Assembly (NCBI RefSeq): GCF_900102695.1
Contig: NZ_FMVW01000004.1
Span: 1 to 64,000, forward strand
DNA length: 64,000 nucleotides
Reading direction: 5' to 3'
From: Afifella marina DSM 2698
GTDB lineage: Bacteria > Pseudomonadota > Alphaproteobacteria > Rhizobiales > Afifellaceae
The notes under the pieces are model-generated. The model worked only from the letters and a program-made list of their open reading frames with translations, searched no databases and was not told where the DNA came from. This document shows, piece by piece, positions 19,282 through 27,934 of the stretch. Positions within the stretch are counted from its first letter, which is position 1; the number at the start of each line of letters is the position of its first letter. Position numbers and translations under genes: made by a program.

Positions 19282-20019
19282 ATGGAAACCGAGGACGCAG
19301 AGCGGGGGGCAAAGCCGCAGCGGCGGCACTCGAAAGCGGGGCTCAGGCTTCGCAACTATTTCTTGACCGGTATCGTCGTTGCGGCGCCGATCGGCATCAC
19401 GTTTTATCTCACCTGGGCGTTCGTCGCCTGGGTGGACGGATGGGTGAAGCCGCTCATCCCCCACGCTTACAATCCCGACAATTATCTGCCGTTCTCGGTT
19501 CCGGGGTTCGGGCTCATCGTCGCCATTTTTCTTTTGACGATGCTGGGCTTCCTGACCGCCAACCTGGTCGGGCGCACGATTGTCGCCTACGGCGAGCTTC
19601 TGCTCGACCGTATGCCCCTCGTGCGCAACCTCTACCGGGCGTTGAAGCAGATCTTTGAGACGGCCCTTTCACAATCGAGCCGCTCGTTTCAGCAGGTCGG
19701 GCTGATCGAGTATCCTCGGCGCGGGTTGTGGGCGTTGGTCTTCATCGCCACCGACACGAAGGGGGAAATCGCCGACCGTCTCAAAGAAAGCGACACCGAT
19801 ACGATGGCCGTCTTTCTGCCGACGACGCCAAACCCGACCTCTGGTTTTCTGCTCATTGTACCGCGCCAGGATGTCATCCTACTCGATATGACCGTCGAGG
19901 AAGGCGCCAAGCTCGTCATTTCCGCAGGCCTCGTCGCTCCGGAATATCAGCGCAAGACCAAGGCTCTCGCCCGCGAGGCGAAGGAAGCTGCGGATGATGA
20001 GAGAGAGGCGGCGGAATAG
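19282..20019 (+). CDS. DUF502 family membrane protein
   Basis: A 245-residue protein with a short basic cytoplasmic start, two membrane helices (about residues 27-50 and 75-100) and a soluble C-terminal domain ending in a charged helical tail. The motif block GYGELLLDRMPLVRNLY-like (AYGELLLDRMPLVRNLYRA), then FLPTTPNPTSGFLLIVP, is typical of DUF502 proteins, which have no settled function and a relative among plant membrane proteins. Start choice between TTG 19276 and ATG 19282 is unclear; the ATG is used. It may be co-transcribed with glmS, 81 bases upstream. Confidence 0.85.
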   Translation: METEDAERGAKPQRRHSKAGLRLRNYFLTGIVVAAPIGITFYLTWAFVAWVDGWVKPLIPHAYNPDNYLPFSVPGFGLIVAIFLLTMLGFLTANLVGRTIVAYGELLLDRMPLVRNLYRALKQIFETALSQSSRSFQQVGLIEYPRRGLWALVFIATDTKGEIADRLKESDTDTMAVFLPTTPNPTSGFLLIVPRQDVILLDMTVEEGAKLVISAGLVAPEYQRKTKALAREAKEAADDEREAAE

Positions 20020-20058
20020 GCACCGCAGCTCACCGGCATACTGCCTCCGATCACGTGC

Positions 20059-22152
20059 TCAGCCGGAGCGCATGAGCCGGATCGCCTCGTCTCTGCCGAA
20101 GAGATAGAGAAGGCATCGGATCGCTTCGCGACCCGCATCTCCGCCTTTTTCTTCGCGCGCGAGGATGAGCTTCGCCTCGTCTCGGGCAAGGGAGAGGAGA
20201 TCGCCGTGGAATTCCGGCCGGGCGAGACGGAAACCCGGCATGCCGGACTGGCGCGTGCCGAGAAGATCGCCTTCGCCGCGAAGTTTTAGGTCCGCTTCGG
20301 CGATGACGAAGCCGTCATTCGTTTCCCGCATGACCTTGAGGCGTTCGCGCGCCGTTTCACTCAAGGGCGGCTTGTAGAGCAGGAGACAGCTCGAGGGCTT
20401 GTCGCCACGTCCGACCCGGCCGCGCAGCTGATGAAGCTGGGCGAGGCCGAAACGTTCGGCATGCTCGATGACGATGATGGACGCATCCGGAACGTCGACG
20501 CCGACTTCGATCACTGTGGTCGCCACGAGGACAGCGCCGCCCGCATCCCGGAAGCGCTGCATCGCCTCGGCCTTTTCGGCAGCCTTCATCCGTCCGTGGA
20601 GGAGCAGGGCCCGTGATCCGAACATCTTTTCGAGGTCGCGAAACCGCTCTTCGGCCGCCGCCACGTCGAGCGATTCCGATTCTTCGACGAGCGGGCAGAC
20701 CCAGTAGACCTTTTCGCCTTTATCGACGGCGGAACGAATTCGCTCTTTGACTTCCGAGAGCCGTTCGGAGGAGGCGACACGGGTATCGATCGGGCGCCGC
20801 CCAGCCGGCTTTTCGCGCAGCTCGGAAATTTCCATGTCGCCGAAATAGGTGAGGACCAGCGTGCGCGGGATCGGGGTCGCCGTCATGACAAGGAGGTCCG
20901 GCGCACTCCCTTTGCCCGATAGAAGCATGCGCTGGTGGACGCCGAAGCGATGCTGCTCGTCGACGATGACGAGACCGAGATCCTTGAAGGCGACGCTTTC
21001 CTGAAAGAGGGCATGCGTGCCGATTGCGATATCGATGTCGCCGGCTGCGAGTGCTGCAAGCTTCTCGCCGCGGCCGGCGATATCCTTGCCGGTGAAAAGC
21101 GCGGTCGTCAGGCCAATCGATTCGGCAAGGGGCGCGATCGTCGCGAAATGCTGACGAGCCAGGATCTCCGTCGGTGCCATCAACGCGGATTGGCCGCCAT
21201 CCTCGCTGACATCGAGGATGGCGTTGAGAGCGACCAGCGTCTTGCCGGAGCCGACGTCGCCTTGCAGGAGACGCAGCATCCGCTCGGGCGAACGAAGATC
21301 CTTGCGGATGTGGGTGACGGCATCCTGCTGGGCCTGCGTGAGAGCAAAGGGCAAGAGCTCGTGCAACTTTGCGGCGCGCTCGCCAGAGAACTGACGCGCT
21401 TTGCCGGCAGTCTTGCGGGCGTTTCGGCGCACCAGCCCAAGAGCGAGCTGACTTGCCAGCAATTCGTCGAAGGCGAGGCGCCGCCAGGCAGGTGCTTCGG
21501 GCAGGAGGGCCGCGGCCTCCTGCGGCCGGTGCATCGCGGCGAGCGCTTCGGTGAGAGAAGGCCATTTCTCGCGGGCGATCAGGTCTGCGGTGATCCATTC
21601 CGGCAATGTCGGCGCCCTGTCGAGCGCCGCCCGTACGATCTTGCCGAGGACACGGGACGACAGGCCTTCCGTCAGCGGATAGATCGGCTCGACCATCTGG
21701 ATCTTGTCGGCGGCGTTCGGCTCCATCACCTCCGGATGCACGATCTGGGCGCGATAATCGAACCAGTCGATGCGCCCCGAAACTGTCCGGGTCGCCCCGA
21801 GAGGCAGGATCTTTTCGATCCACTGGCTGCGGATGTTGAAAAAGATGAGCTCGACGGTGCCGCGGCCGTCGTCGAGAATGACGCGATAAGGCGCGCGCGA
21901 ATGCCGGCGCGGCGCTTCATGATGCTCCACTTTGCCGGTTACGACGACATGGCCTTGCTGTGGAAGCTCGTCCAGGCTAGCGATCTGCTGTCGCGCAATC
22001 GCTGAAACCGGCAGATGGAAAAGCAGGTCGCGCACAAGAGGTGGCCCCTCGGCCACACCGGTCACCCGTGCGAGAAGCTTCTCCACTTTCGGTCCCACCC
22101 CAGGCAGCGAGGCGGCCTCTGCAAAAAGCGGATCGAGAAGGGCGGGGCGCAT
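20059..22152 (-). CDS. recG: ATP-dependent DNA helicase RecG
   Basis: RecG is a double-stranded DNA translocase that regresses stalled replication forks and branch-migrates recombination intermediates. The 697-residue protein has the N-terminal wedge (OB-fold) domain, then Walker A LQGDVGSGKTLVALN, the DEQH box in VDEQHRFGVHQR, TATPIPRTL, and motif VI in QLRGRVGRGD. The ATG at 22152 with GGAAGAGG upstream is preferred over a start 33 codons earlier. It diverges from the sdhE-mfd pair across about 118 bases and converges on the DUF502 gene. Confidence 0.95.
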   Translation of the reverse strand: MRPALLDPLFAEAASLPGVGPKVEKLLARVTGVAEGPPLVRDLLFHLPVSAIARQQIASLDELPQQGHVVVTGKVEHHEAPRRHSRAPYRVILDDGRGTVELIFFNIRSQWIEKILPLGATRTVSGRIDWFDYRAQIVHPEVMEPNAADKIQMVEPIYPLTEGLSSRVLGKIVRAALDRAPTLPEWITADLIAREKWPSLTEALAAMHRPQEAAALLPEAPAWRRLAFDELLASQLALGLVRRNARKTAGKARQFSGERAAKLHELLPFALTQAQQDAVTHIRKDLRSPERMLRLLQGDVGSGKTLVALNAILDVSEDGGQSALMAPTEILARQHFATIAPLAESIGLTTALFTGKDIAGRGEKLAALAAGDIDIAIGTHALFQESVAFKDLGLVIVDEQHRFGVHQRMLLSGKGSAPDLLVMTATPIPRTLVLTYFGDMEISELREKPAGRRPIDTRVASSERLSEVKERIRSAVDKGEKVYWVCPLVEESESLDVAAAEERFRDLEKMFGSRALLLHGRMKAAEKAEAMQRFRDAGGAVLVATTVIEVGVDVPDASIIVIEHAERFGLAQLHQLRGRVGRGDKPSSCLLLYKPPLSETARERLKVMRETNDGFVIAEADLKLRGEGDLLGTRQSGMPGFRLARPEFHGDLLSLARDEAKLILAREEKGGDAGREAIRCLLYLFGRDEAIRLMRSG

Positions 22153-22270
22153 ACCTCTTCCTGCCTTGCGCTGCGCGTGGCGGCAAGATGCATCTCTTGC
22201 CCGCTTGGTCTGAGTGGATAAATCTTGGCAGGGTGCGAGCTCCCGCCCCATAAGGAATGTGACACCCGAT

Positions 22271-22567
22271 ATGGCAGACGAAAAATTTGAAGAGCGGCGC
22301 CGACGCGCCCATTTTCGTGCCTGGCGCCGCGGTACGCGCGAGCTGGACCTTCTCGTCGGGCGCTATGGCGACAGCGTTTTGCGATCGGCTGACGAGCAGC
22401 AACTTGCGGAATTCGAGCGGCTTCTCGAACTGCCGGATCTCGCTCTCTACAGCTGGATCGTCGGGCGCGAAGAGGTGCCGGCCGAGCATCAGAGCGCGAT
22501 GATTTCAGGATTGATTGCCTTCCACAAAAGAGAACGAAATTCGGATGTCGAAATCCCCCAGCGCTGA
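22271..22567 (+). CDS. sdhE: FAD assembly factor SdhE (succinate dehydrogenase flavinylation)
   Basis: A 98-residue helical protein of the SdhE/Sdh5 family that promotes covalent attachment of FAD to the succinate dehydrogenase flavoprotein. The signature RGTRELD (RGxxExD) lies at about residues 20-26, followed by FERLLELPDLALYSWIVG, a typical family segment. The ATG at 22271 is chosen because the protein then starts right before its first helix. Its last 23 bases overlap the mfd start, pointing to a single transcript. The recG-sdhE-mfd order is one I associate with Hyphomicrobiales. Confidence 0.92.
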   Translation: MADEKFEERRRRAHFRAWRRGTRELDLLVGRYGDSVLRSADEQQLAEFERLLELPDLALYSWIVGREEVPAEHQSAMISGLIAFHKRERNSDVEIPQR

Positions 22568-25500
22568 GCGGCTGAGCGATCTTCTGGCGGAAAACCGCCA
22601 TCTTACCCTGTCCGGCGTCCCGGACGGGCTTGAGGGGCGCGTCCTTGCCGATCTCGTGCGTCTGCGCCGCCTGCCGGTCACGTTTGTTGCACGCGACGCG
22701 CGTCATCTGGAGATGGCGAAAGAAAGCCTGCGCTTCTTTGCGCCGGATATCCGACGACTGACGTTTCCGGCCTGGGACTGCCTGCCGTACGATCGCGTCT
22801 CGCCCAACGCCGACGTCGTGGCGCGCCGGATGGCGACGCTGAAGGCGCTCGTCGATGCCGGTCCGAAGGCGCCGCTCATACTCCTGACGACGGCCAATGC
22901 GGTCATCCAGCGTGTCCCGCCGCATGATTGGGTGGCGCGGCACGTCTGGAGTGCTGGCGCCGGTGACGTGACGCCCATGGAGGGCCTGGTCGCGCGTCTG
23001 GCTGCCGACGGTTTTGAGCGCGTGCCAACGGTGCGAGCGGTTGGCGAGTACGCCGTGCGCGGCGGTATCGTCGATCTTTTCGCCCCAGGGGATACTGGCG
23101 CAATTCGTTGCGACTTCTTCGGCGACACGCTGGAGACGATCCGCCCCTTCGATCCGGAGAATCAACGCACGACCGGACAGGTTTCTCGGCTCGACCTTCT
23201 GCCTGCGAGCGAAATCATCCTCGATGACGAGGTCGTCGCGCGTTTCCGCCAGAACTATCGCGAAGCCTTCGGCGCGGTGACGAGCGACGATCCGCTTTAC
23301 GAGGCAATCAGCGCCGGGCGGCGATTTGCCGGCATGGAGCACTGGCTCGCCTTCTTCCATGAAAGGCTGGAGACGGTGCTCGATTATACCGGCGACACAT
23401 TGGTCGCCGTCGATCATCTGGCCGCAGACACGCTCAAGGATCGTTGGGAGCAGATCGGCGACCATTACGAGGCGCGCAAAGAGAACGCCGATCAGAAGCT
23501 TGCGGGCGCGGCGCCCTATAAGCCTGCGGCTCCCGACAGCCTCTATCTGACACCCGAGGAATGGCAGGCGAAGGTCGACGATCATGCGTCTGCGAAGCTG
23601 ACGCCTTTCGCATCACCTGACGAATCAGGCTCCGTCTATGATGTGGAGGGCCGGGCAGGCCGCACCTTTGCCGCCGAAAGGGCGGCTGGTGACGTCAATG
23701 TCTTCGACGCGCTCGTCGCGCATGTCGCCGATCGCCGAAGGGCCGGCAAACGCATCGTGCTTGCGACCTGGAGCGTCGGCGCGCGCGACCGCCTCATCCA
23801 GGTCCTGAGCGACCACGGCATGGAGCGGCTGCAGCCGGTCGAAACCTGGTCTGAGACGGAAGGTCTCGCCAAAGGCATCACCGGCATGGCCGTGATGCCG
23901 CTCGAAACCGGGTTCGAGACGCCCGACAGCGTTTTCATTGGCGATCAGGACGTGCTCGGTGACCGTCTCGTACGCCCGGCACGCAAGCGCAAACGCGCAG
24001 CCGATGCTCTGACCGAGGCCGCGAGCCTCTCGGAAGGCGATCTCGTCGTTCATGTCGATCACGGCATCGGGCGTTTCGACGGTCTCGTCACGATCGAGGC
24101 GGCGGGTGCGCCGCACGACTGCCTGCAGCTCGTTTATGCGGGTGGCGACAAGCTCTTTCTCCCGGTCGAAAATATCGATCTTCTGACGCGCTATGGTGCG
24201 GAAGGCTCTGAGACCGCGCTCGACAAGCTCGGCGGCGTCGCCTGGCAGAACCGCAAGGCGCGTCTCAAGAAGCGCATCCGTGAAATCGCCGATGCTCTCA
24301 TCAAGACGGCGGCCGCGCGGCTTCTCCGTCACGGCGAGAAGCTCGTCGCACCGGAGGGCCTCTACGGAGAATTCGCGGCCCGTTTTCCCTACGAGGAAAC
24401 GGATGACCAGGATGCCGCGATCGAGGCCGCGATCGGCGATCTCGGCTCGGGTATGCCGATGGACCGGCTGGTCTGCGGCGATGTCGGTTTCGGCAAGACC
24501 GAAGTGGCGCTCAGGGCGGCGTTCGTCGCGGCGATCAGCGGCAAGCAGGTGGCCGTGGTCGTTCCGACGACCTTGCTCGCCCGGCAGCACTACAAAACCT
24601 TCGTCGAGCGTTTTCGCGGATTGCCGCTGCAGATCGGCGGCCTTTCCAGGCTTGTCGGCACGGCAGAGAAAGCGCGGGTCAAGGCGGGACTCGCCGACGG
24701 CACCATCGATATCGTCGTCGGCACGCACGCGCTTCTCGCGAAATCGGTCAATTTCCGCGATCTCGGCCTCGTTATCGTCGACGAGGAGCAGCATTTTGGC
24801 GTCAAGCATAAGGAACGTCTGAAGGAGCTGCGCTCGGCGGTGCACGTCCTGACGCTGACGGCGACACCGATCCCGCGCACCCTGCAGCTCGCGCTCACCG
24901 GCGTGCGTGATCTCTCCATCATCGCGACGCCACCGGTCGACCGTTTGGCGGTGCGCACCTTCATCTCGCCCTTCGATCCGCTGATCGTTCGCGAGGCGCT
25001 CCTGCGGGAGAGACTTCGCGGCGGGCAGTCTTTCTATGTCGTGCCGCGGATTTCCGATCTCGCCGAAGTGAAGGAGTTCTTGGAGCAGAACCTGCCGGAG
25101 GCGCGCGTTGCGGTCGCGCATGGCCAGATGGCGGCAAGCGAGCTCGATCAGGTGATGAACGCCTTCTACGACGGCCAGTACGACGTCCTCTTGTCGACGA
25201 CGATCGTGGAATCGGGCCTCGATATTCCCACCGCGAACACGCTCATCATCCATCGCGCCGACATGTTCGGTCTGGCGCAGCTCTATCAGCTGCGCGGGCG
25301 CATCGGCCGGTCCAAGAACCGCGCCTACGCCTATTTCACCGTACCGGCGAAGAAGACCATGACGACGACGGCCGAGCGGCGCCTCAAGGTGCTGCAATCG
25401 CTCGATTCGCTCGGCGCGGGCTTCCAGCTCGCCAGCCACGATCTCGATATCCGTGGTGCCGGCAATCTTCTCGGCGAAGAGCAGTCCGGCCATATCAAGG

Positions 25501-26054
25501 AGGTCGGTTTTGAGCTTTACCAGCAAATGCTCGAAGAGGCCGTGGCAAGCCTCAAGGCCGGCGACGAGGAGCTCGGCGAGGGCAAATGGTCTCCGCAGAT
25601 TACGATCGGCATGGCCGTCATGATTCCAGAGACTTACGTTCCAGATTTGACGCTTCGCATGAGCCTTTATCGACGTCTGGCAGACCTCGAAGATGCAGGC
25701 GATATCGATGCTTTTGGAGCAGAAATGATCGATCGCTTCGGGCCGTTGCCGGACGAGGTCGATCATCTTTTGAAGGTCGTCTACGTGAAGTCGCTCTGCC
25801 GCAGAGCCCATGTGGAGAAGGTCGATGCCGGTCCGAAGGGCGTGGTGATTGCCTTCCGCAACAACGAGTTCGCAAATCCCGGTGGCCTCGTGCGCTATAT
25901 CGGCGAGCAGGGCTCGATGGCGAAAATCCGCCCCGACCAGCGTATCGTTCTGTCCCGCGATTGGCCGCGGCCTGAAGACCGCCTGAAAGGCACGGCGTCC
26001 CTGCTGACGCGTCTTGCCAAGATTGCCGAGGAAGGGGCGCAGAAAGCCGCTTAG
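22545..26054 (+). CDS. mfd: Transcription-repair coupling factor
   Basis: Mfd removes RNA polymerase stalled at DNA lesions and recruits UvrA. The 1169 residues hold, in order, a UvrB-like region (to about 340), the polymerase-interacting domain (about 500-570, with LVVHVDHGIGRFDG), and a RecG-like translocase. The translocase has Walker A CGDVGFGKTEVALRAAF, DEEQHFGVKHKE, TATPIPRTLQLAL and QLRGRIGRSKNRAYAY, followed by the TRCF C-terminal domain. The ATG at 22545 overlaps sdhE by 23 bases; a TTG 10 codons upstream is less likely. The stop overlaps that of the converging MerR gene. Confidence 0.96.
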   Translation: MSKSPSAERLSDLLAENRHLTLSGVPDGLEGRVLADLVRLRRLPVTFVARDARHLEMAKESLRFFAPDIRRLTFPAWDCLPYDRVSPNADVVARRMATLKALVDAGPKAPLILLTTANAVIQRVPPHDWVARHVWSAGAGDVTPMEGLVARLAADGFERVPTVRAVGEYAVRGGIVDLFAPGDTGAIRCDFFGDTLETIRPFDPENQRTTGQVSRLDLLPASEIILDDEVVARFRQNYREAFGAVTSDDPLYEAISAGRRFAGMEHWLAFFHERLETVLDYTGDTLVAVDHLAADTLKDRWEQIGDHYEARKENADQKLAGAAPYKPAAPDSLYLTPEEWQAKVDDHASAKLTPFASPDESGSVYDVEGRAGRTFAAERAAGDVNVFDALVAHVADRRRAGKRIVLATWSVGARDRLIQVLSDHGMERLQPVETWSETEGLAKGITGMAVMPLETGFETPDSVFIGDQDVLGDRLVRPARKRKRAADALTEAASLSEGDLVVHVDHGIGRFDGLVTIEAAGAPHDCLQLVYAGGDKLFLPVENIDLLTRYGAEGSETALDKLGGVAWQNRKARLKKRIREIADALIKTAAARLLRHGEKLVAPEGLYGEFAARFPYEETDDQDAAIEAAIGDLGSGMPMDRLVCGDVGFGKTEVALRAAFVAAISGKQVAVVVPTTLLARQHYKTFVERFRGLPLQIGGLSRLVGTAEKARVKAGLADGTIDIVVGTHALLAKSVNFRDLGLVIVDEEQHFGVKHKERLKELRSAVHVLTLTATPIPRTLQLALTGVRDLSIIATPPVDRLAVRTFISPFDPLIVREALLRERLRGGQSFYVVPRISDLAEVKEFLEQNLPEARVAVAHGQMAASELDQVMNAFYDGQYDVLLSTTIVESGLDIPTANTLIIHRADMFGLAQLYQLRGRIGRSKNRAYAYFTVPAKKTMTTTAERRLKVLQSLDSLGAGFQLASHDLDIRGAGNLLGEEQSGHIKEVGFELYQQMLEEAVASLKAGDEELGEGKWSPQITIGMAVMIPETYVPDLTLRMSLYRRLADLEDAGDIDAFGAEMIDRFGPLPDEVDHLLKVVYVKSLCRRAHVEKVDAGPKGVVIAFRNNEFANPGGLVRYIGEQGSMAKIRPDQRIVLSRDWPRPEDRLKGTASLLTRLAKIAEEGAQKAA

Positions 26055-26470
26055 GGCAACGTTGGCTGCGAGGAGAGCGCCTCGATGATGCGGCAGTCGT
26101 CGATCGTGCCGCCCCGGCAGCTCTCCTTCATCCGTCGGAGCTCGCTCGCGAGACGCTGAAGGTCAGCGATCTTGTCCTCCACCTCGACAAGGTGCGAGGT
26201 GACCAGCCGGTCGACGGCGGCGCAGTCGCGCTCGGTATCCGCTGATAGTTCGAGGAGTTCCCGGATCTCGTCGAGGGTGAAGCCGAGAGCACGAGAGCGC
26301 CTGATAAAGCTCAACCGCTCCCGATGCGTCGTTGAATAGGCGCGATAATTTCCGCCCGTGCGCGGCGGGGCGGGCAGAAGCCCGATTTTCTCGTAATAGC
26401 GGATGGTGACGATCTTCGTGCCCGTTGCGGCAGCGAGATCGCCGATTCGGAGAAGCGACGGCTCGGTCAC
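26051..26470 (-). CDS. MerR family heavy-metal-responsive regulator (CadR/PbrR-like)
   Basis: A 139-residue dimeric activator. The N-terminal winged helix-turn-helix is clear (LLRIGDLAAATGTKIVTIRY, then NYRAYSTTHRERLSFIRRSR), followed by the long dimer helix and a C-terminal metal loop. Cysteines at 83, 118 and 126 match the three-cysteine arrangement of Cd/Pb/Zn sensors of the CadR/PbrR/ZntR group rather than MerR proper. The gene diverges from a cation transporter, with a textbook MerR operator between them. The protein should bind there, distort the promoter and switch on the transporter, and probably repress itself, when metal is bound. Confidence 0.9.
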   Translation of the reverse strand: MTEPSLLRIGDLAAATGTKIVTIRYYEKIGLLPAPPRTGGNYRAYSTTHRERLSFIRRSRALGFTLDEIRELLELSADTERDCAAVDRLVTSHLVEVEDKIADLQRLASELRRMKESCRGGTIDDCRIIEALSSQPTLP

Positions 26471-26474
26471 GCTC

Positions 26475-26505
26475 TTGACCCTATAGTGGCTAGAGGGTGC
26501 AGCCT
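26475..26505 (+). promoter_or_regulatory. MerR-type promoter and operator for the cation transporter
   Basis: TTGACC (26475-26480) is followed by an inverted repeat, ACCCTATAG and CTAGAGGGT separated by TGG (26478-26498), lying in a long spacer of about 19 bases. The -10 (about 26500-26505) is poor. Long spacer plus dyad is the mark of MerR-activated promoters, and the repeat closely resembles known CadR/PbrR sites. Confidence 0.85.
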
Positions 26506-26536
26506 AGCAGCTCGTTGGATCGGATGTGAGGCCGAA

Positions 26537-27178
26537 ATGAGCGGTTGCTGCCAGGACGAATGCTGTGGGAGCGCAATCCGCGGTGATGACGGACGTTTTG
26601 CCCGGCTTCTTTGGATCGCGCTTGTCGTCAATGCCGGGATGTTCGTCGTGGAGGCAGGCGCGGGATTTGCCGCCGGGTCTCTGTCGCTGCAGGCCGATTC
26701 GCTCGATTTCCTCGGCGATGCGGGAAATTATGCCGTCAGTCTGATGGTTGTCGCGTCGGCACCGGCCGTACGCGCCAAGGCTGCGCTTTTGAAAGGCGCC
26801 ACCATGGGGCTTTTTGGTCTCTGGATTGTGACTGCAACCATATGGCACGCCTTCAATGCGGTTCCTCCGGACCCCCTGACGATGTCCTGGGTCGGGCTCC
26901 TCGCGCTTATCGCCAATCTCGGAGTGGCCGCGCTTCTGTGGGCCTATCGCGGGGGCGATGCCAATATGCGCTCCGTCTGGCTTTGTTCGCGCAATGACGC
27001 GATCAGCAATCTCGTCGTGCTCGTTGCGGCTGCCGGTGTCTTCGGAACGCAGACGGCCTGGCCGGATCTCATCGTCGCAGCCATCATGGCTTCGCTCGCG
27101 CTCCAGGCTGCGACGATGATCGTCCGCCACGCGCTTCTCGAGCTTCAAGAAGACGCACGCGAGCAAAAGCCCGCCTAG
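26537..27178 (+). CDS. Cation diffusion facilitator-type heavy-metal transporter
   Basis: A 213-residue inner-membrane protein with about five to six helices and a cysteine-rich start (MSGCCQDECC) that may bind metal. The metal-site segments ADSLDFLGDAGNYAVSL and WLCSRNDAISNLVVL correspond to the CDF helices 2 and 5 motifs. Here Asp replaces the usual His in the first, and the usual C-terminal cytoplasmic domain is missing. The short form is one I know beside MerR regulators. The likely job is efflux of Cd, Pb or Zn ions, controlled by the divergent MerR protein. The ATG at 26537 follows the promoter at about 26475; earlier starts lie within it. Confidence 0.85.
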   Translation: MSGCCQDECCGSAIRGDDGRFARLLWIALVVNAGMFVVEAGAGFAAGSLSLQADSLDFLGDAGNYAVSLMVVASAPAVRAKAALLKGATMGLFGLWIVTATIWHAFNAVPPDPLTMSWVGLLALIANLGVAALLWAYRGGDANMRSVWLCSRNDAISNLVVLVAAAGVFGTQTAWPDLIVAAIMASLALQAATMIVRHALLELQEDAREQKPA

Positions 27179-27213
27179 ACGCCATTCCGTGTGGAACGGA
27201 CCTGGGCGGCTCC

Positions 27214-27897
27214 CTAAGCCGGCCCGTTGTCGTTGGCGTTGTGCGAAGCCGCCAACGCGGCATTGAAGGCCTCGACGAGGACGTCAGGGGCCTGAGCGCC
27301 GACGACGACATAGCGGTTTCCGACGATGAAGGTCGGCACGCCGCTCACACCCATCTGACGGGCGAGGGCGATTTCCTCCTCGACCAGATCGCGGTCGGCG
27401 CCGCTTGCCAGGAGCTCGGCAATGACGTCGGGATCCATCCCAGCTTTGGCGGCGATCTCCGTCAGCGTCTCCGGCTCGTTGAGACGCCGACCCTCGATGA
27501 AATAGGCGTTGAACAGCGCCTCTACGATGGCGTCCTGCACACCGGCGCTTGCCGACCAGCGGATGAGGCGGTGGGCGTCGAGCGTGTTGGGTGACACCTC
27601 GATCGCATCGAAATCGAAGGGAATCGCTTCCTGCGCCCCGGCTGCGCGCACGTCGACATAGAGAGAGCGCGCTCTCTCAGCCGAGCCGAATTTCTCCGCA
27701 AGGTAGAGGCTGCGATCCTTGCCTTCCGGCGGCAAGGTCGGGTCGAGCTGATAAGGACGCCAGCGGATGTCGAGCGGAATCTCGCTCTGGCTCGCGGCCT
27801 TTTCCAGGCGCCTTTTCCCGATGAAGCACCACGGGCACATGACGTCTGAGATGACATCTACGGAAAGGCGGTCGGTCGCTGGGAGTTCATCGCTCAT
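27214..27897 (-). CDS. DsbA-family thiol oxidoreductase, FrnE-like
   Basis: A 227-residue thioredoxin-fold protein of the FrnE/2-hydroxychromene-2-carboxylate isomerase group. The active site is CPWC, within VISDVMCPWCFIGKRRLEKA near residue 21. A helical insertion follows, and the cis-proline loop GVSGVPTFIVGNRYVVVGAQ lies near residue 185. There is no signal peptide, so it acts in the cytosol. FrnE of Deinococcus is a disulfide isomerase tied to oxidative stress; the true substrate here is unknown. It lies 37 bases downstream of the family-5 binding-protein gene on the same strand and may share its transcript. Confidence 0.88.
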   Translation of the reverse strand: MSDELPATDRLSVDVISDVMCPWCFIGKRRLEKAASQSEIPLDIRWRPYQLDPTLPPEGKDRSLYLAEKFGSAERARSLYVDVRAAGAQEAIPFDFDAIEVSPNTLDAHRLIRWSASAGVQDAIVEALFNAYFIEGRRLNEPETLTEIAAKAGMDPDVIAELLASGADRDLVEEEIALARQMGVSGVPTFIVGNRYVVVGAQAPDVLVEAFNAALAASHNANDNGPA

Positions 27898-27934
27898 ACG
27901 GGGAACTTAGCGCGGGGCCCGTGCCTGGCCAGCG

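Noticed and set aside
23625-25811. Open reverse-strand frame of 728 residues inside mfd
   Set aside because: Antisense shadow of a strongly conserved gene; composition is rich in Arg, Asp and His without domain motifs.
26051-26470. Mercury regulator MerR
   Set aside because: Cysteine positions and the operator resemble the Cd/Pb/Zn group, and there are no mer genes.
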